Source: Myxococcales bacterium (GTDB taxonomy: Bacteria; Myxococcota_A; Polyangia; Polyangiales; Polyangiaceae). Taken from it: DNA of 52,901 nt. The stretch is taken from positions 1 through 52,901 of the forward strand of contig JAJZQG010000027.1 in NCBI GenBank assembly GCA_021847645.1, read 5' to 3'. The notes under the pieces are model-generated. The model saw nothing but the letters and a program-made list of their open reading frames with translations, made no database searches and was not told the DNA's origin. Position 1 is the stretch's first letter. Each line of letters starts with the position of its first letter. Shown piece after piece: positions 17,401 to 25,325 of the stretch. The translations under genes and the position numbers were made by a program.

Positions 17401-18429
17401 ACCCAGGCGCTGGCGGACTCGAACTACGCCGACAAGCTCGACATCCAGACGCGCGACGGCCACAAGCAGACGGTGTGGAGCGACGGGACGACGGTCAAGA
17501 AGCAGGTGACGACGTTCGACCTGATCGCCAACGCGCTCAAGAGGATCGACGATCGGTTTGCGAACGCGAGCGGCTTCGATGCCAGCGATCGGGCGGAGCG
17601 TCAGAAGCGCTGGAAGAAGGCGCGATCGCGGCTGGTGGACACGTTCCTGGCGGTGGACGGAACGGGGGCCAATGCGCGTTTCCGCAACCCGGCGGTGCCG
17701 CAGGCCGTTGTGCGGCTGCTCAAGACGCTGCGCGAGCAGGTCAACGCGAACTGTCCGGATCGCGAGACGACGGGCAAGTGCGACTGGGCGCGTGTGGAGC
17801 TCGCCAAGAAGATGGCCGACACGATGCGCGGGCCGCTGTTCGCGGCGATTGTCGACCTGGCCGACAAGCTGCAGGCCGATCCGAGCCGCGTGGAGCTCGA
17901 GAAGCTGGCGCAGTACCTGCTGACCGTGGTCACGAGCGACGAGAGCCTGCGCGCTGTGCTGGCCTCGGCGGTGGACGTGATCCAGGTGCTGCGCGACGGC
18001 CAGACGCTGCCGCCGATCTTGAACGTGATGTCGTCGCTGTCGGTGCCGGACAACACGATGGCGCCCGACGGCGTGACGCCGACGTCGGGGGCAGCGGACA
18101 TCGTGCTGCAGGTGCTCAACGTGCTGTCGCGCGATCCGCAGAACGGCGAGAGCCCGGATGCGCCGCTGGTGTTCGACCGGTACCACGTGCTCGATCAGAT
18201 ACTGCCGAACCTGGTCAAGCCGATCGACGACAGCGGCAGCTCGAAGACGGCGCTCGAGGTGATTCTGGACGTGGCAGCGGATGTGAATCGGTATGACAGC
18301 TCGCAGGATGGGCCGCTGACGCCGGACGACTACAAGCAGGTGGCGACGGCGGCGCATGATTTCCTGGTGAGCCCGACGCGCGGCATGGAGCAGCTGTACA
18401 CGGTGGTACGAGGCAGGGAAGGCAACTGA
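14497..18429 (+). CDS. Very large (1310-residue) lipoprotein of unknown function, paired with FadL
   Basis: The GTG at 14497 is chosen over TTG 14464 and ATG 14476 because a GGAAAGGGG site lies just before it and the product opens with a clean lipoprotein signal (RRLPQSLGL, then ALSVVAC). The mature protein has no membrane helix. It is rich in acidic helices and polar loops and carries one EF-hand-like calcium loop, DKDGDGLADVD, at about 336-346. A cluster of Cys in the middle and after it (CNKAG, IACPFSK, PECGVY, KDDCLNG) suggests disulfides and periplasmic or surface placement. No known enzyme motif is seen. It ends two bases before the FadL-family gene, so the two are surely cotranscribed. 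That pairing suggests a role with an outer-membrane channel for hydrophobic compounds, which is inference only. Confidence 0.85.
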   Translation: MRRLPQSLGLAAIFALSVVACSDNFDTTRAARPYAAKSTLGQEIYGVLCDRVGAGALNEDPMGLSFHAVCHPDGDGNYADKVDTSKLPPVEGTAAVTRNLAVAKVEALARDRTELVKALDVILPDIEIDDPYATTPSKVRLHQALKILIQRLNPLYDSNPLASEGASPDPLLPSATQSLARLFQAMIDSPTAQQALSQIGGRKGYRPLSVGLGAIAPVLQYPNLRAISQQSVRILSPGGPARDQFVQVLNVAHEELRTSETELPMAPLVVDDAIDQPNRPRDNLEILSNVLLATDPSFEGEATHTGLIVQRDYRGFAWVAGSVPGVAGTVPAPFADKDGDGLADVDLFGRFVGLDGKPVAVDLPFTVPGETRVRAPDAMGRAVLDDNGTPAYEYIDTNTTLTASLLRDVIDLVDPNPADDRETLMDALAGAYVLFGDRLSNQQAVYGDGTKFAKKTINYTGFDPDTSPLVDLVYAVGQILGDPQSDDFLQQMIDLFQNHPNDMARVVGAALKMKDIADKYPDVSLPAKSDVWDEMMDVVTNISAVGPGIQPGASWDSSLLEDLLLALGDDRVIGHANMHDGLGDVYAKFATYRDVMSYDPSKINGPAINKTAGGNTPVTPVDRTKPYTGENRSALQRSLQMIFDSTRTKSCNKAGAQLHLITNVPILGKMSMTYPNDALFSIACPFSKQDPIPECGVYSIDNMTVFYLQSLIEDDPNLPADWNRHQANLVVKDDCLNGLASTLGLDMNATFRNSSGIEGLTTHPTHTALDRLVFFGADSTNYPNMSDKDQFLGSTNKTTGDFIMGLQDPIGSRVCDPANDPNGQGVNVCTSMNDLLRLRNPGVLFLWEQFGFADANRPVLTAFYTHESEQLFADAIDVLHWNWADNTHGAECDKTGTTKTNRRYCSEDGLVRYEPILAEDLQNTEIVPALHDLIKNVLAKETIESKRYRVAIGAPSQERRGTEVLAAMTQALADSNYADKLDIQTRDGHKQTVWSDGTTVKKQVTTFDLIANALKRIDDRFANASGFDASDRAERQKRWKKARSRLVDTFLAVDGTGANARFRNPAVPQAVVRLLKTLREQVNANCPDRETTGKCDWARVELAKKMADTMRGPLFAAIVDLADKLQADPSRVELEKLAQYLLTVVTSDESLRAVLASAVDVIQVLRDGQTLPPILNVMSSLSVPDNTMAPDGVTPTSGAADIVLQVLNVLSRDPQNGESPDAPLVFDRYHVLDQILPNLVKPIDDSGSSKTALEVILDVAADVNRYDSSQDGPLTPDDYKQVATAAHDFLVSPTRGMEQLYTVVRGREGN

Positions 18430-18431
18430 GC

Positions 18432-19910
18432 ATGCACAACCTGGGAACTGGGCGGGCGTGGTGGGCACGTGCCGCCGGGGGCGCAGTCGTACTTGCAGCG
18501 CTGGCACAGGCTTCTTCGGCAAACGCGGCCGGGCTGTTCTTCTCGGATCGCGGCGTGCGGCCCATGGGCAGGGGCGGGGCGTTCGTGGCCGGCGCCGATG
18601 ATCTGGGCGCGATCTGGTACAACCCGGCGGGCATCGTGGAGGCGCCGCACCAGGTGCTGGCGGACATGTCGTTCCTGCTGTTCCACTCGCGCTACACGCG
18701 CGAGGCGAGGGTGCGCCAGCTCGATCCGAACACGGGCGAGCCCACGGGACAGGCGTGGAACCAGACGTATCCGACGGCCGAAGGCACCGCGCCGATCATC
18801 CCGATCCCGACGTTGGCGGTGAGCCACAACCTCGGGCTGAAGGATGCGTCGTTCGCGCTCGGGGTGTTCGCGCCCTACGCGGCCGGGGCGCGCTACGCGA
18901 CGACGGTGGCGGGCCAGCCGAACCCGGGGCGGTACATGCTCTTGAACCTGGACGGCTCGCTGCTGGCCACGCCCGGTGCGTGGGTCGGCTACCGGCTTGG
19001 CAAGGCGGTGGCGATCGGCGGCGGCTTCGAGATGCTCATGGGCACGTACCGCTCGCAGCTGATGATGAGCACGTGCCTGCCCGACCGCTTCGTGTGTGCG
19101 GAAGAGCAGCCGGACTTCGACTCGGTCTCGCAGCTGAGCGTGGGGCCGATCTACGCGCCGGGCGGCAACCTCGGTATCACCATCAATGCGGGCGAGCACG
19201 TGCGCATCGGGGCGTCCTACCAGCTGCCGTTCTACGTGAACGCGCCTGCCACGGTGCAGGTGCGGGTGCCGCCCAATGCGTTTTTCGATCAGGCCTACCA
19301 GGACGGCGACAAGGCGAAGGTGAAGATGACGCTACCGTGGATCGCGCGGCTGGGCATGGAGGGGCGAGCCGAGCACTTTCGTGGCGAGGTCGCCTTTGTC
19401 TACGAAGCCTGGCACATGCACGACAAGATCGAGATCACGCCCGAGAACATCGTGCTTCGCGAGGTGGCGATGTTCCCGGCGGAGTACCGGATCACGCCGC
19501 AGGTGGTGCCACGCAACTTCAAGGACACCTACAGTATCCGGCTGGGCGGCGAGGGCTGGTTCGACGTCGAGGGGTATCGCCTCGACGTGCGCGGCGGGGT
19601 GATGTGGGAGCCGTCGGCCATTCCCAACCCGTACCTGAGCACGCTGACCATCGACCTCGACAAGGTGATCCTGGGCGTGGGCGGGAGCCTTCACATCTCG
19701 GACACGTGGCGGTTCGACGCGCTGGTCGAGCGGGTCATCGGAATGTCCAGGACCGTGTCGGTCGATCCGAACGATCCCAATCACGCGGCCTATCCGCTGC
19801 TCAACCCGGTGCGGGCGACGCCGGCGCCCTACCCGGACTATGTGAACGGCGGCAAGTACGAGGCGAGCGCGACGATCCTGGGGGTGGGGCTGGCGGCGAA
19901 TTACGAGTAG
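18432..19910 (+). CDS. FadL/OmpP1/TodX-family outer-membrane channel
   Basis: A 492-residue exported beta-barrel. The signal peptide ends near ANA-AG. Family marks follow at once: GVRPMGRGGAFVAGADD, LGAIWYNPAG, then repeated strand pairs (VGYRLGKAVAIGGGFEM, VRIGASYQLPFYVNAPA). FadL proteins move long-chain fatty acids and other hydrophobic molecules across the outer membrane through a lateral gate. The start ATG is two bases after the stop of the giant lipoprotein gene, with a GGGAAGG site inside that gene's last codons, so translation is probably coupled. It ends by overlapping ten bases with the convergent radical SAM gene. The substrate is unknown. Confidence 0.87.
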   Translation: MHNLGTGRAWWARAAGGAVVLAALAQASSANAAGLFFSDRGVRPMGRGGAFVAGADDLGAIWYNPAGIVEAPHQVLADMSFLLFHSRYTREARVRQLDPNTGEPTGQAWNQTYPTAEGTAPIIPIPTLAVSHNLGLKDASFALGVFAPYAAGARYATTVAGQPNPGRYMLLNLDGSLLATPGAWVGYRLGKAVAIGGGFEMLMGTYRSQLMMSTCLPDRFVCAEEQPDFDSVSQLSVGPIYAPGGNLGITINAGEHVRIGASYQLPFYVNAPATVQVRVPPNAFFDQAYQDGDKAKVKMTLPWIARLGMEGRAEHFRGEVAFVYEAWHMHDKIEITPENIVLREVAMFPAEYRITPQVVPRNFKDTYSIRLGGEGWFDVEGYRLDVRGGVMWEPSAIPNPYLSTLTIDLDKVILGVGGSLHISDTWRFDALVERVIGMSRTVSVDPNDPNHAAYPLLNPVRATPAPYPDYVNGGKYEASATILGVGLAANYE

Positions 19911-21640
19911 ACCTCCGCGTCGCGGCCGTACATGAGCAGCACGTGGTCCCGGAAGCGGAAGTCCCAGGTCTGGGAGCTTGCGGGGGAGAAGCTGCGCAGG
20001 AACGGGCCGGCGTCGGTCAACGCCTGCCGGGCCTGCTGGCGGCTCATGCCGGTCGCGCAATCGAAGTCGTAGAGCAGGGCTGTCGTCTTGGGCCGGATGC
20101 GGCTGATGGAGAACTTCTCGGGGTTCTTGAAGATCGGGGCCTGGGCCTCGAGCTCGAACATGCCCCGGTATACGCCGGAGATGTGGGCCCGATGCCGCTC
20201 GAGCAGGTCGAGCGTGGACTGGAACTCCTGCCGGGTCTCGGTGGGGAAGCCGCACATGATGAACACATGGTTGCGGATGCCCACCTCGTGCGCGGTCGCG
20301 AGCACGCGCTCGATGTCGTCGACGTTGGTGCCCTTGTCCATGAGATCGAGGATGCGCTGGGAGCCGCTCTCCAGACCCCAGGCGATGAATCTGCACCCCG
20401 ATTGGTACATGCGTTGAAGCAGTTCGCGGTCAAACTGCTTGACGGGCTTCGCCATAGCGCTGTAGCGGATGTCGAGGCCGGCGTCGAGGATCGCCTCGGA
20501 CAGGCGGGCGTACCTGCCGGGCGCGATGATGTCGTCGACCAGCGAGAAGTGCCGGATGCCGCGGGCGACGTGCTCCCGGAGCTGGGTGACGAGCGCCTCG
20601 ATGCTGCGCTGCTGGTACGAGTGGCCTACGGACTGGAAGTGGGAGCAGAACGAGCAGCGATGCCAGTAGCACCCCCGCGACGTGATGAGCGGCAGCACCG
20701 GCTCGGGGGAGTAGTATCGCTTCAAGTCGAGATCGGAGAAGTCCGGGTCGCCGGCGAAGTCTAGGTCGTCGTCGAAGACCGGGGGAGTCTGGACGACCTT
20801 GTCCTGCTGAAGAGTAGCGACGCCCGGCACGGGGTTCGAGCGCGCGCGGCCGGACAGGATCTCCACCAGGGGCCGCTCCCCGCTGCCGACTACGACGTAG
20901 TCCACGAAGTGCCGGTGGCCTGCCCAGTGCTCCTCGACGCCGCCGTTGAAGAAGGTGCCTCCGAGAACGATGGGCACGTCGGAGCGCTGCTTGAGCACCT
21001 TTGCCAGGCACATCGCGGCCCACAGCTGCTGGGTATAACAGATGGAGATTCCGACGACGGAAGGCTTCTCGTGCAGGACGAGCTCGGCCTGCCTCTCGAT
21101 GAGCGCAGGCATGGGGCCACCGCGGAAGCCCTCTTGCAGACGCTCGAGCCGGACGATGGCCGATCGCACGTAGCGCTGCCACAGCTCGGTGTAGACGAGG
21201 TAGCGATCCATGCGGTCGTAGAACTCGTGCGGGTGCGCGCCGCGGAAGGTCTCTGCCGCCCGCGACAGGGCAATCTCCCCCAACGTGCCGGGGGGGAATT
21301 CCGAGATCGGCAAGGTCGCTTTCTGGCGAATGCGCTCGAACAGATCCTCGTGCGCCTCGAGGTTGAGATCGAGCACCTTGACGGTCCAGTCCGGGAGCGC
21401 GCGCTGTACGTAACCCTTGAGCTGGCAGACGCCGAGGGGAGGGGACGTCGCGAGGGAATGGACCGGGTACGCCAGCACGAGCCTGCGCGCGTCCGGATCG
21501 ACCGAAATGCGTTTCCGCGCGTCTTGGCCGGGCGATGCAACGGGCGGCGCGGTGGAGGCCATCTGCGCTGTTCGCGAGGGCGCCGTGCAGGACGACATTC
21601 GCAAGGCCGGCTTGTTCGTTGCGGGAGGGCGTGACGGCAT
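19901..21640 (-). CDS. B12-binding-domain radical SAM protein
   Basis: About 579 residues from the ATG at 21640; ATGs at 21598 and 21562 are also possible, and a weak sigma-54-like TTGCT element at 21651-21664 would favour one of those. The N-terminal 60 residues are low complexity. About 60-260 form a cobalamin-binding-like alpha/beta domain (LVLAYPVHSLATSPPLG, VVGISICYTQQ, VPIVLGGTFFNGG). The radical SAM domain starts at about 310 with SRGCYWHRCSFC, a CX4CX2C cluster motif, followed by SLVDDIIAPGR, GLESGSQRILDLMDKG and FIMCGFPTET. Such enzymes often do methylations, ring or RiPP modifications. The B12 His motif (DxHxxG) is not seen, so cobalamin binding is unsure. The substrate is unknown. 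It is convergent with the FadL gene. Confidence 0.85.
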   Translation of the reverse strand: MPSRPPATNKPALRMSSCTAPSRTAQMASTAPPVASPGQDARKRISVDPDARRLVLAYPVHSLATSPPLGVCQLKGYVQRALPDWTVKVLDLNLEAHEDLFERIRQKATLPISEFPPGTLGEIALSRAAETFRGAHPHEFYDRMDRYLVYTELWQRYVRSAIVRLERLQEGFRGGPMPALIERQAELVLHEKPSVVGISICYTQQLWAAMCLAKVLKQRSDVPIVLGGTFFNGGVEEHWAGHRHFVDYVVVGSGERPLVEILSGRARSNPVPGVATLQQDKVVQTPPVFDDDLDFAGDPDFSDLDLKRYYSPEPVLPLITSRGCYWHRCSFCSHFQSVGHSYQQRSIEALVTQLREHVARGIRHFSLVDDIIAPGRYARLSEAILDAGLDIRYSAMAKPVKQFDRELLQRMYQSGCRFIAWGLESGSQRILDLMDKGTNVDDIERVLATAHEVGIRNHVFIMCGFPTETRQEFQSTLDLLERHRAHISGVYRGMFELEAQAPIFKNPEKFSISRIRPKTTALLYDFDCATGMSRQQARQALTDAGPFLRSFSPASSQTWDFRFRDHVLLMYGRDAEVYS

Positions 21641-21845
21641 GTGTCGAAGAGCAATCCTAGCGCCCAGCCTGCACGCCGGCGAATGCAGAAGATCGGACCC
21701 ACGGTTCCATGGCCGAGCGTGCCAGCGCACGTCGCGAGCGTCACAAGCTGGGCGGTGTGCCCCCTCACCGCCATCAGACGGGGCAGGCACCGCGGGTCCG
21801 AGTCGAGAAATCAAGGTCAGCCATCGTTGCGCGCACCCTCTTCCC

Positions 21846-22181
21846 GTGACGGGAAACCCCGCCGGCCCGGCTGCTTGGGCGGTGGTGAAGCAGCGCGGAG
21901 TCAGGCACGCCGTGCGCGAGCAAGCGGAAGAGTTGCTGGCCGCGCTCAAGCGCCCGCGTGAAGTCCAGGGCCAGGAGCTCGATCCTGTCGCGAAGCAAGA
22001 GCAGCAAGCAGCGCTCGAGGCCGCATGGGGCTGGTACAAGGAGTGGAGGGCAATGGCGCGCACGCCGTTCACCAGGGGCGCCGTGTTCGTGAGCCTCGGG
22101 CTGCGGCAATGGGAGAAGAGCGGTGTGGCAGTCGAAAACGCGAGCCGTGGTCCGGCACCGTCCGGCACGACGAGCGGCTGA
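21846..22181 (+). CDS. Small helical protein of unknown function
   Basis: A 111-residue frame from GTG at 21846, divergent from the radical SAM gene. It is strongly helical: AVREQAEELLAALKRPREV, then a Trp-rich block (AAWGWYKEWRAMARTPF), then VSLGLRQWEKSG, and a low-complexity tail. Unlike the surrounding frames, it has protein-like composition with few Arg/Pro shadows. There is no clear ribosome site at 21846 and the frame stays open upstream, so the start is uncertain. It has no Cys and no signal peptide. I cannot name a family. A substrate or partner role for the radical SAM enzyme is only a thought. Confidence 0.4.
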   Translation: MTGNPAGPAAWAVVKQRGVRHAVREQAEELLAALKRPREVQGQELDPVAKQEQQAALEAAWGWYKEWRAMARTPFTRGAVFVSLGLRQWEKSGVAVENASRGPAPSGTTSG

Positions 22182-22472
22182 GGCGGGCAGGCATGTAGGG
22201 CGTCCAAGAGGCCGTCGAGCCGGTCGGGATCTCAGGGCACACGTCCGCCCGCCGGGTATGGCCGCTTCTCCAGCCTGCCGGGTGTCTTTTTCGATTTCGC
22301 ACCCGGGAGCCGATCGCAGCACCCGCCCGCCGGAGCCGGTCCTCATCGTGTGGACCCAGCCTCTCCGGCAACTCCGTGTGGCACCTCCGTTAGGTCAAAA
22401 CCCGCCACTTACCCACGGCGACCACGGCAAGCCGCAGCCGCCCGGACAATCCCTACCGTCCCATGTCCATCC

Positions 22473-22495
22473 GCTCGTCTGTCAAACAGCCGAGC
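22473..22495. repeat. Imperfect 10-bp hairpin
   Basis: GCTCG-t-CTGT, loop CAA, ACAG-c-CGAGC: two stem blocks with one mismatch. The right arm overlaps the next hairpin by three bases, so the two may compete. Confidence 0.35.
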
Positions 22496-22522
22496 CCACG
22501 TTCATGCGCACTCACGTGGGCT
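22493..22522. terminator. 9-bp hairpin, candidate terminator
   Basis: AGCCCACGT (22493-22501) pairs with ACGTGGGCT (22514-22522) around a 12-base loop. There is no T-tract on either side. It could end transcription from the left or the right. Confidence 0.3.
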
Positions 22523-22590
22523 TGCCGACGATAGAGCGAGTTCCGTGCCACCCAACCGCCCGCGTTTTCTCAACAGATTTTGCGCGCGAT

Positions 22591-22628
22591 AGGTGGCGGC
22601 CGCCACTTTTGCGGCGGATCCGCCACCT
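22591..22628. repeat. Nested palindromes
   Basis: AGGTGGCGG (22591-22599) and CCGCCACCT (22620-22628) are outer arms. Inside lie two self-palindromes, GTGGCGGCCGCCAC (22593-22606) and GGCGGATCCGCC (22613-22624). This could be a protein-binding site with repeated half-sites or a structured RNA. Confidence 0.4.
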
Positions 22629-22857
22629 GCGCAGGCCCCGATCCAACAGCCTCCGAGCGCGGCTTCCGCCTTCCCCGGCGCGTTGCCGATGCGTTCGGTC
22701 CGCTTCATGCCGCGCGTGCATTTGGGCGCCTCGAATGAGGCCCATCGACCTTGGGCACGGCGCCGAGTCATCCCATTCATTCGCACGCCACCCCAGACCG
22801 GAGACCGAGCACGAGTCGAGCACGAGCACGCGGTCCAAGCCGTCGCTGGGAGGCTCC

Positions 22858-23826
22858 TCAGAACCTGCCCAACATTCCGACGCCGCCCGCATGCCCGGTC
22901 GTCCACGGAGAGACCATGACCGCCGTACCGCGGGGTTCCGAGGGCGCGGACAACAAAAGATAGGTGCCCACGCCGGCGGCGATGAGCCCGGCACCCATGC
23001 CGATGTCACCGATGAGCGCAAACCGCTTGGCCTTGTCGGCCTGGTCGCCATCGCGCGTGGGGCTGTTCTTGGCCTCGGACCAGCCGATCGCGCCAAGGAC
23101 GCCGCCGACCACGAAGACCGTGCCTCCGGCCGCAACAACGATCTTGCCGGTCGTGCTGCTTCGCCGGCCGGACGAGTCGCTCGGTGGCGCCGAGCTGGTT
23201 GTTGGCGCCGCGGTGACGTCACGCGACAGGGTGACGAGGACCGTTTTGGACGCGCCGTTGGTGAGATCGAGCTGCTCGAAGAACGGCGCGTGGCCGGGGA
23301 CGGTGGCCTCGACCCGGTGCTTGCCGGGGTTGATCAAGCGTTCGACACCCACCGCGGCGAGCGGCAGCTCCTGGCCGTCGATGAGCACGCGGGCGCCGCG
23401 CGGGTCGCCGGGGATGCGGATGGTCAGGCGCGCGATGCGAGGCTCGATGGACCGAAGGAGGTCTTCGGCGGGCTGGACGTAGGGCTGCAGATCGGGCGTG
23501 GCTTCGTGGAAGAAGGTCCTGATGTTCTCGCTGGCCTCGAGCAGCCTTCCGGTGTGCGACTGGGCGACCGCGATGCTGTAGCGCGTGAGCGGCGAGGGAC
23601 GCAGCGCCATGGATCGCTGGTACCGATCGAGAGCCTCTTCCCACTTGCCTTCCTGGGCGAGCGCGGCCGCGTCCTTGAACAGCTCGCGCGCGGTGGCGAC
23701 GTCGGCAGCGGACGGCTCGGTGGCAGCTTCATCGGCAGGCGGCGTTTGGGCAAGGAGCTGCCCTGGCGCGAGCAGCGCGAAGAGGACGACGGGGCCGACG
23801 AGCGCGAGACGAGTCAAGGCATCCAA
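22858..23826 (-). CDS. Exported TPR / PEGA-like membrane protein
   Basis: 322 residues from a TTG at 23826; a second TTG three codons on is equally possible. A signal peptide (LALVGPVVLFALLAPG, cut near LAQ) is followed by a TPR-like helix pair (ARELFKDAAALAQEGKWEEALDRY without gaps, residues about 47-75), then a PEGA-like beta domain at about 130-205 (IPGDPRGARVLIDG, NPGKHRVEATVPGH). A Ser/Thr linker and two C-terminal hydrophobic helices (about 230-250 and 280-300) anchor it. The layout is common in myxobacterial envelope proteins of unknown function. Its start overlaps the end of the Kelch lipoprotein gene by 13 bases, so translation is coupled in the kinase-Kelch-TPR operon. Confidence 0.78.
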   Translation of the reverse strand: MDALTRLALVGPVVLFALLAPGQLLAQTPPADEAATEPSAADVATARELFKDAAALAQEGKWEEALDRYQRSMALRPSPLTRYSIAVAQSHTGRLLEASENIRTFFHEATPDLQPYVQPAEDLLRSIEPRIARLTIRIPGDPRGARVLIDGQELPLAAVGVERLINPGKHRVEATVPGHAPFFEQLDLTNGASKTVLVTLSRDVTAAPTTSSAPPSDSSGRRSSTTGKIVVAAGGTVFVVGGVLGAIGWSEAKNSPTRDGDQADKAKRFALIGDIGMGAGLIAAGVGTYLLLSAPSEPRGTAVMVSPWTTGHAGGVGMLGRF

Positions 23827-25319
23827 CGACTACCATCGAGCGAGGGCGTTGATCCATCGTAACCGCCCCAGACGACGAATTCCGAGCCGGTCCACACGCC
23901 GACTCCGTACAGATGAGACGATGAACCCCAGGAAGGGATGGCCGACCAGGTGTCCGTGCCGATGTCGTAGGTTGCGCCGTCGGTGGCCGCGGTCGGTGTC
24001 GCGGTGGACACGATGCCGCCAAGCACGTGCATCTTGGCGCCCTGCATCGCGGCCCAGCCCGACTCGAAGGGGACCGCGGCACGCTTGGTCGGAGCGTTGG
24101 TGGAGCTCAAGCTCTCCCACGCCGTCGGTGCCGCGAGCTTCACGCGGGCGCCGTTGCCCAGGGACGCGACGCTGTTGTCGAAGCCGCCCCAGACCGCCAT
24201 GCGCGCGCTGGTGCAGCCGACGAACGCGCTCGACCGCGCGGTTGGGGCGGTGCCCGTTGGCGCGAGAAGGGTCCACGCATTGGTGCTTGGCGCCGCGTAC
24301 TGGTAGAGCGTGTTGTAGACGTTGCCGCCGCCGTCGTCGCGTCCGCCGAAGATCAACGCGTCGGATCCGGTCCATACGCCGGCCAACTCCTTGTTCTTGG
24401 GCGGGGCGTTGGTCGTGGAGATCGCCTGCCAAGCCGAAGACGCCGCGGTCCAGACCCCGCCGGTCTTGACGCCGTGGTTGGTGGAGGGATCGGTGCCGCC
24501 CCAGATGATCGCCGCGGTGCCGGTCCACAGCGCGACGGGACGAGCGCGGCCGCTTGGCCCGCCGCTTGCGAGTGCTTCCCACGCGCCGGTGGTCGGATCC
24601 CACAACGCGCCGTCCGCGAAGACCGTCTTGGCGATCGGATCCACGCCGCCCCACACGAACACCTTGCTGCCGGTCCACAGACACACCGGCTCGGCTCGGG
24701 GCGAAGGCGCGGTCGTGTCCGCGGGCACGTTCGTCCACTGATCGTGGATGGGATCGTAGGTGATGCCGTCGCCGCGCAGCTCGTTGCCCGGCAGCTTCAT
24801 GCCGCCCCAGATGAAGACGCGATCGCCGGCCAACACGGCGCAGGCGCGTGCGCGCTCGTTATCCGACGACGCAGGTGTCATCGTGATCCAGCCTGACGAG
24901 CACAGGCCGCTCGCGCAGGTTCTGCCCGCGCCGCACGCGTGTCCGCACGCGCCGCAGTTGGCTTTGTCCGATTGCGTCTCGACGCAGACGCCGCCGCAGC
25001 ATTGGTCGGCCGTGCACGACGAGCATGTGTCCGAATCCGCGTCGGATGCGTCCTCGAGCGCGTCTTCGGGCGCGTCCTGGCCTTGAGCATCGTCCGACGC
25101 TTCCGGCGTGGGCTCGCTGCCCGCGTCGGACGTCTCTTCGGACGGCGCGTCCTGCGCGTTTCCGCCCGTGCCTCCCAGGGCATCGCTCGGGCCTGCGTCC
25201 GCGGAAGCCCCGCCCGCAGCAGCGGGCTTGCCGTCGAGCTCGCTTTGGACCGCCAACGAGCAGGCTACCGGCACGATCGAAGTGCACGCTGCGAGCAGGA
25301 GAAAAGGACGAATGCGCAT
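23814..25319 (-). CDS. Kelch-repeat lipoprotein with Cys-rich domain
   Basis: A 501-residue surface protein. The lipoprotein signal ends in VPVAC (Cys20). Residues 25-95 are an acidic Ala/Asp/Glu linker. About 98-145 hold a Cys-rich myxobacterial motif (CTADQCCGGVC, NCGACGHACG, CASGLC). From 150 on comes a Kelch/galactose-oxidase-type propeller with repeated VFIWGG, ALWTGTAAIIWGG, AVWGGF and EFVVWGGYDGS units, one per blade. Such propellers bind carbohydrates or proteins; no copper-site residues can be claimed. The gene starts six bases after the kinase gene ends and overlaps the TPR/PEGA gene. Confidence 0.85.
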   Translation of the reverse strand: MRIRPFLLLAACTSIVPVACSLAVQSELDGKPAAAGGASADAGPSDALGGTGGNAQDAPSEETSDAGSEPTPEASDDAQGQDAPEDALEDASDADSDTCSSCTADQCCGGVCVETQSDKANCGACGHACGAGRTCASGLCSSGWITMTPASSDNERARACAVLAGDRVFIWGGMKLPGNELRGDGITYDPIHDQWTNVPADTTAPSPRAEPVCLWTGSKVFVWGGVDPIAKTVFADGALWDPTTGAWEALASGGPSGRARPVALWTGTAAIIWGGTDPSTNHGVKTGGVWTAASSAWQAISTTNAPPKNKELAGVWTGSDALIFGGRDDGGGNVYNTLYQYAAPSTNAWTLLAPTGTAPTARSSAFVGCTSARMAVWGGFDNSVASLGNGARVKLAAPTAWESLSSTNAPTKRAAVPFESGWAAMQGAKMHVLGGIVSTATPTAATDGATYDIGTDTWSAIPSWGSSSHLYGVGVWTGSEFVVWGGYDGSTPSLDGSRWMP

Positions 25320-25325
25320 GAGACC

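Larger units (their letters stand above)
22182..22857. other. 676-base gene-poor region with several inverted repeats
   Basis: No convincing coding frame: the open frames here are Arg/Pro/Ser-rich and without start signals. It contains three hairpin-forming elements, listed separately, in the 160 bases from 22473 to 22628. This is unusual density for the window. It lies downstream of the TPR/PEGA gene (which ends at 22858) and downstream of the small plus-strand frame, so terminators, a small RNA, or a decayed gene are all possible. Confidence 0.5.

Noticed and set aside
15730..18522. Very long open frame (about 930 codons) antisense to the giant lipoprotein gene
   Set aside because: Arg/His/Val-rich composition, no start signal, no domain; it is a by-product of GC-rich codon use in the real gene.
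22593..22919. Open frame in the gene-poor region
   Set aside because: It overlaps the palindromes and the end of the TPR/PEGA gene, has low-complexity Arg/Pro composition and no ribosome site.
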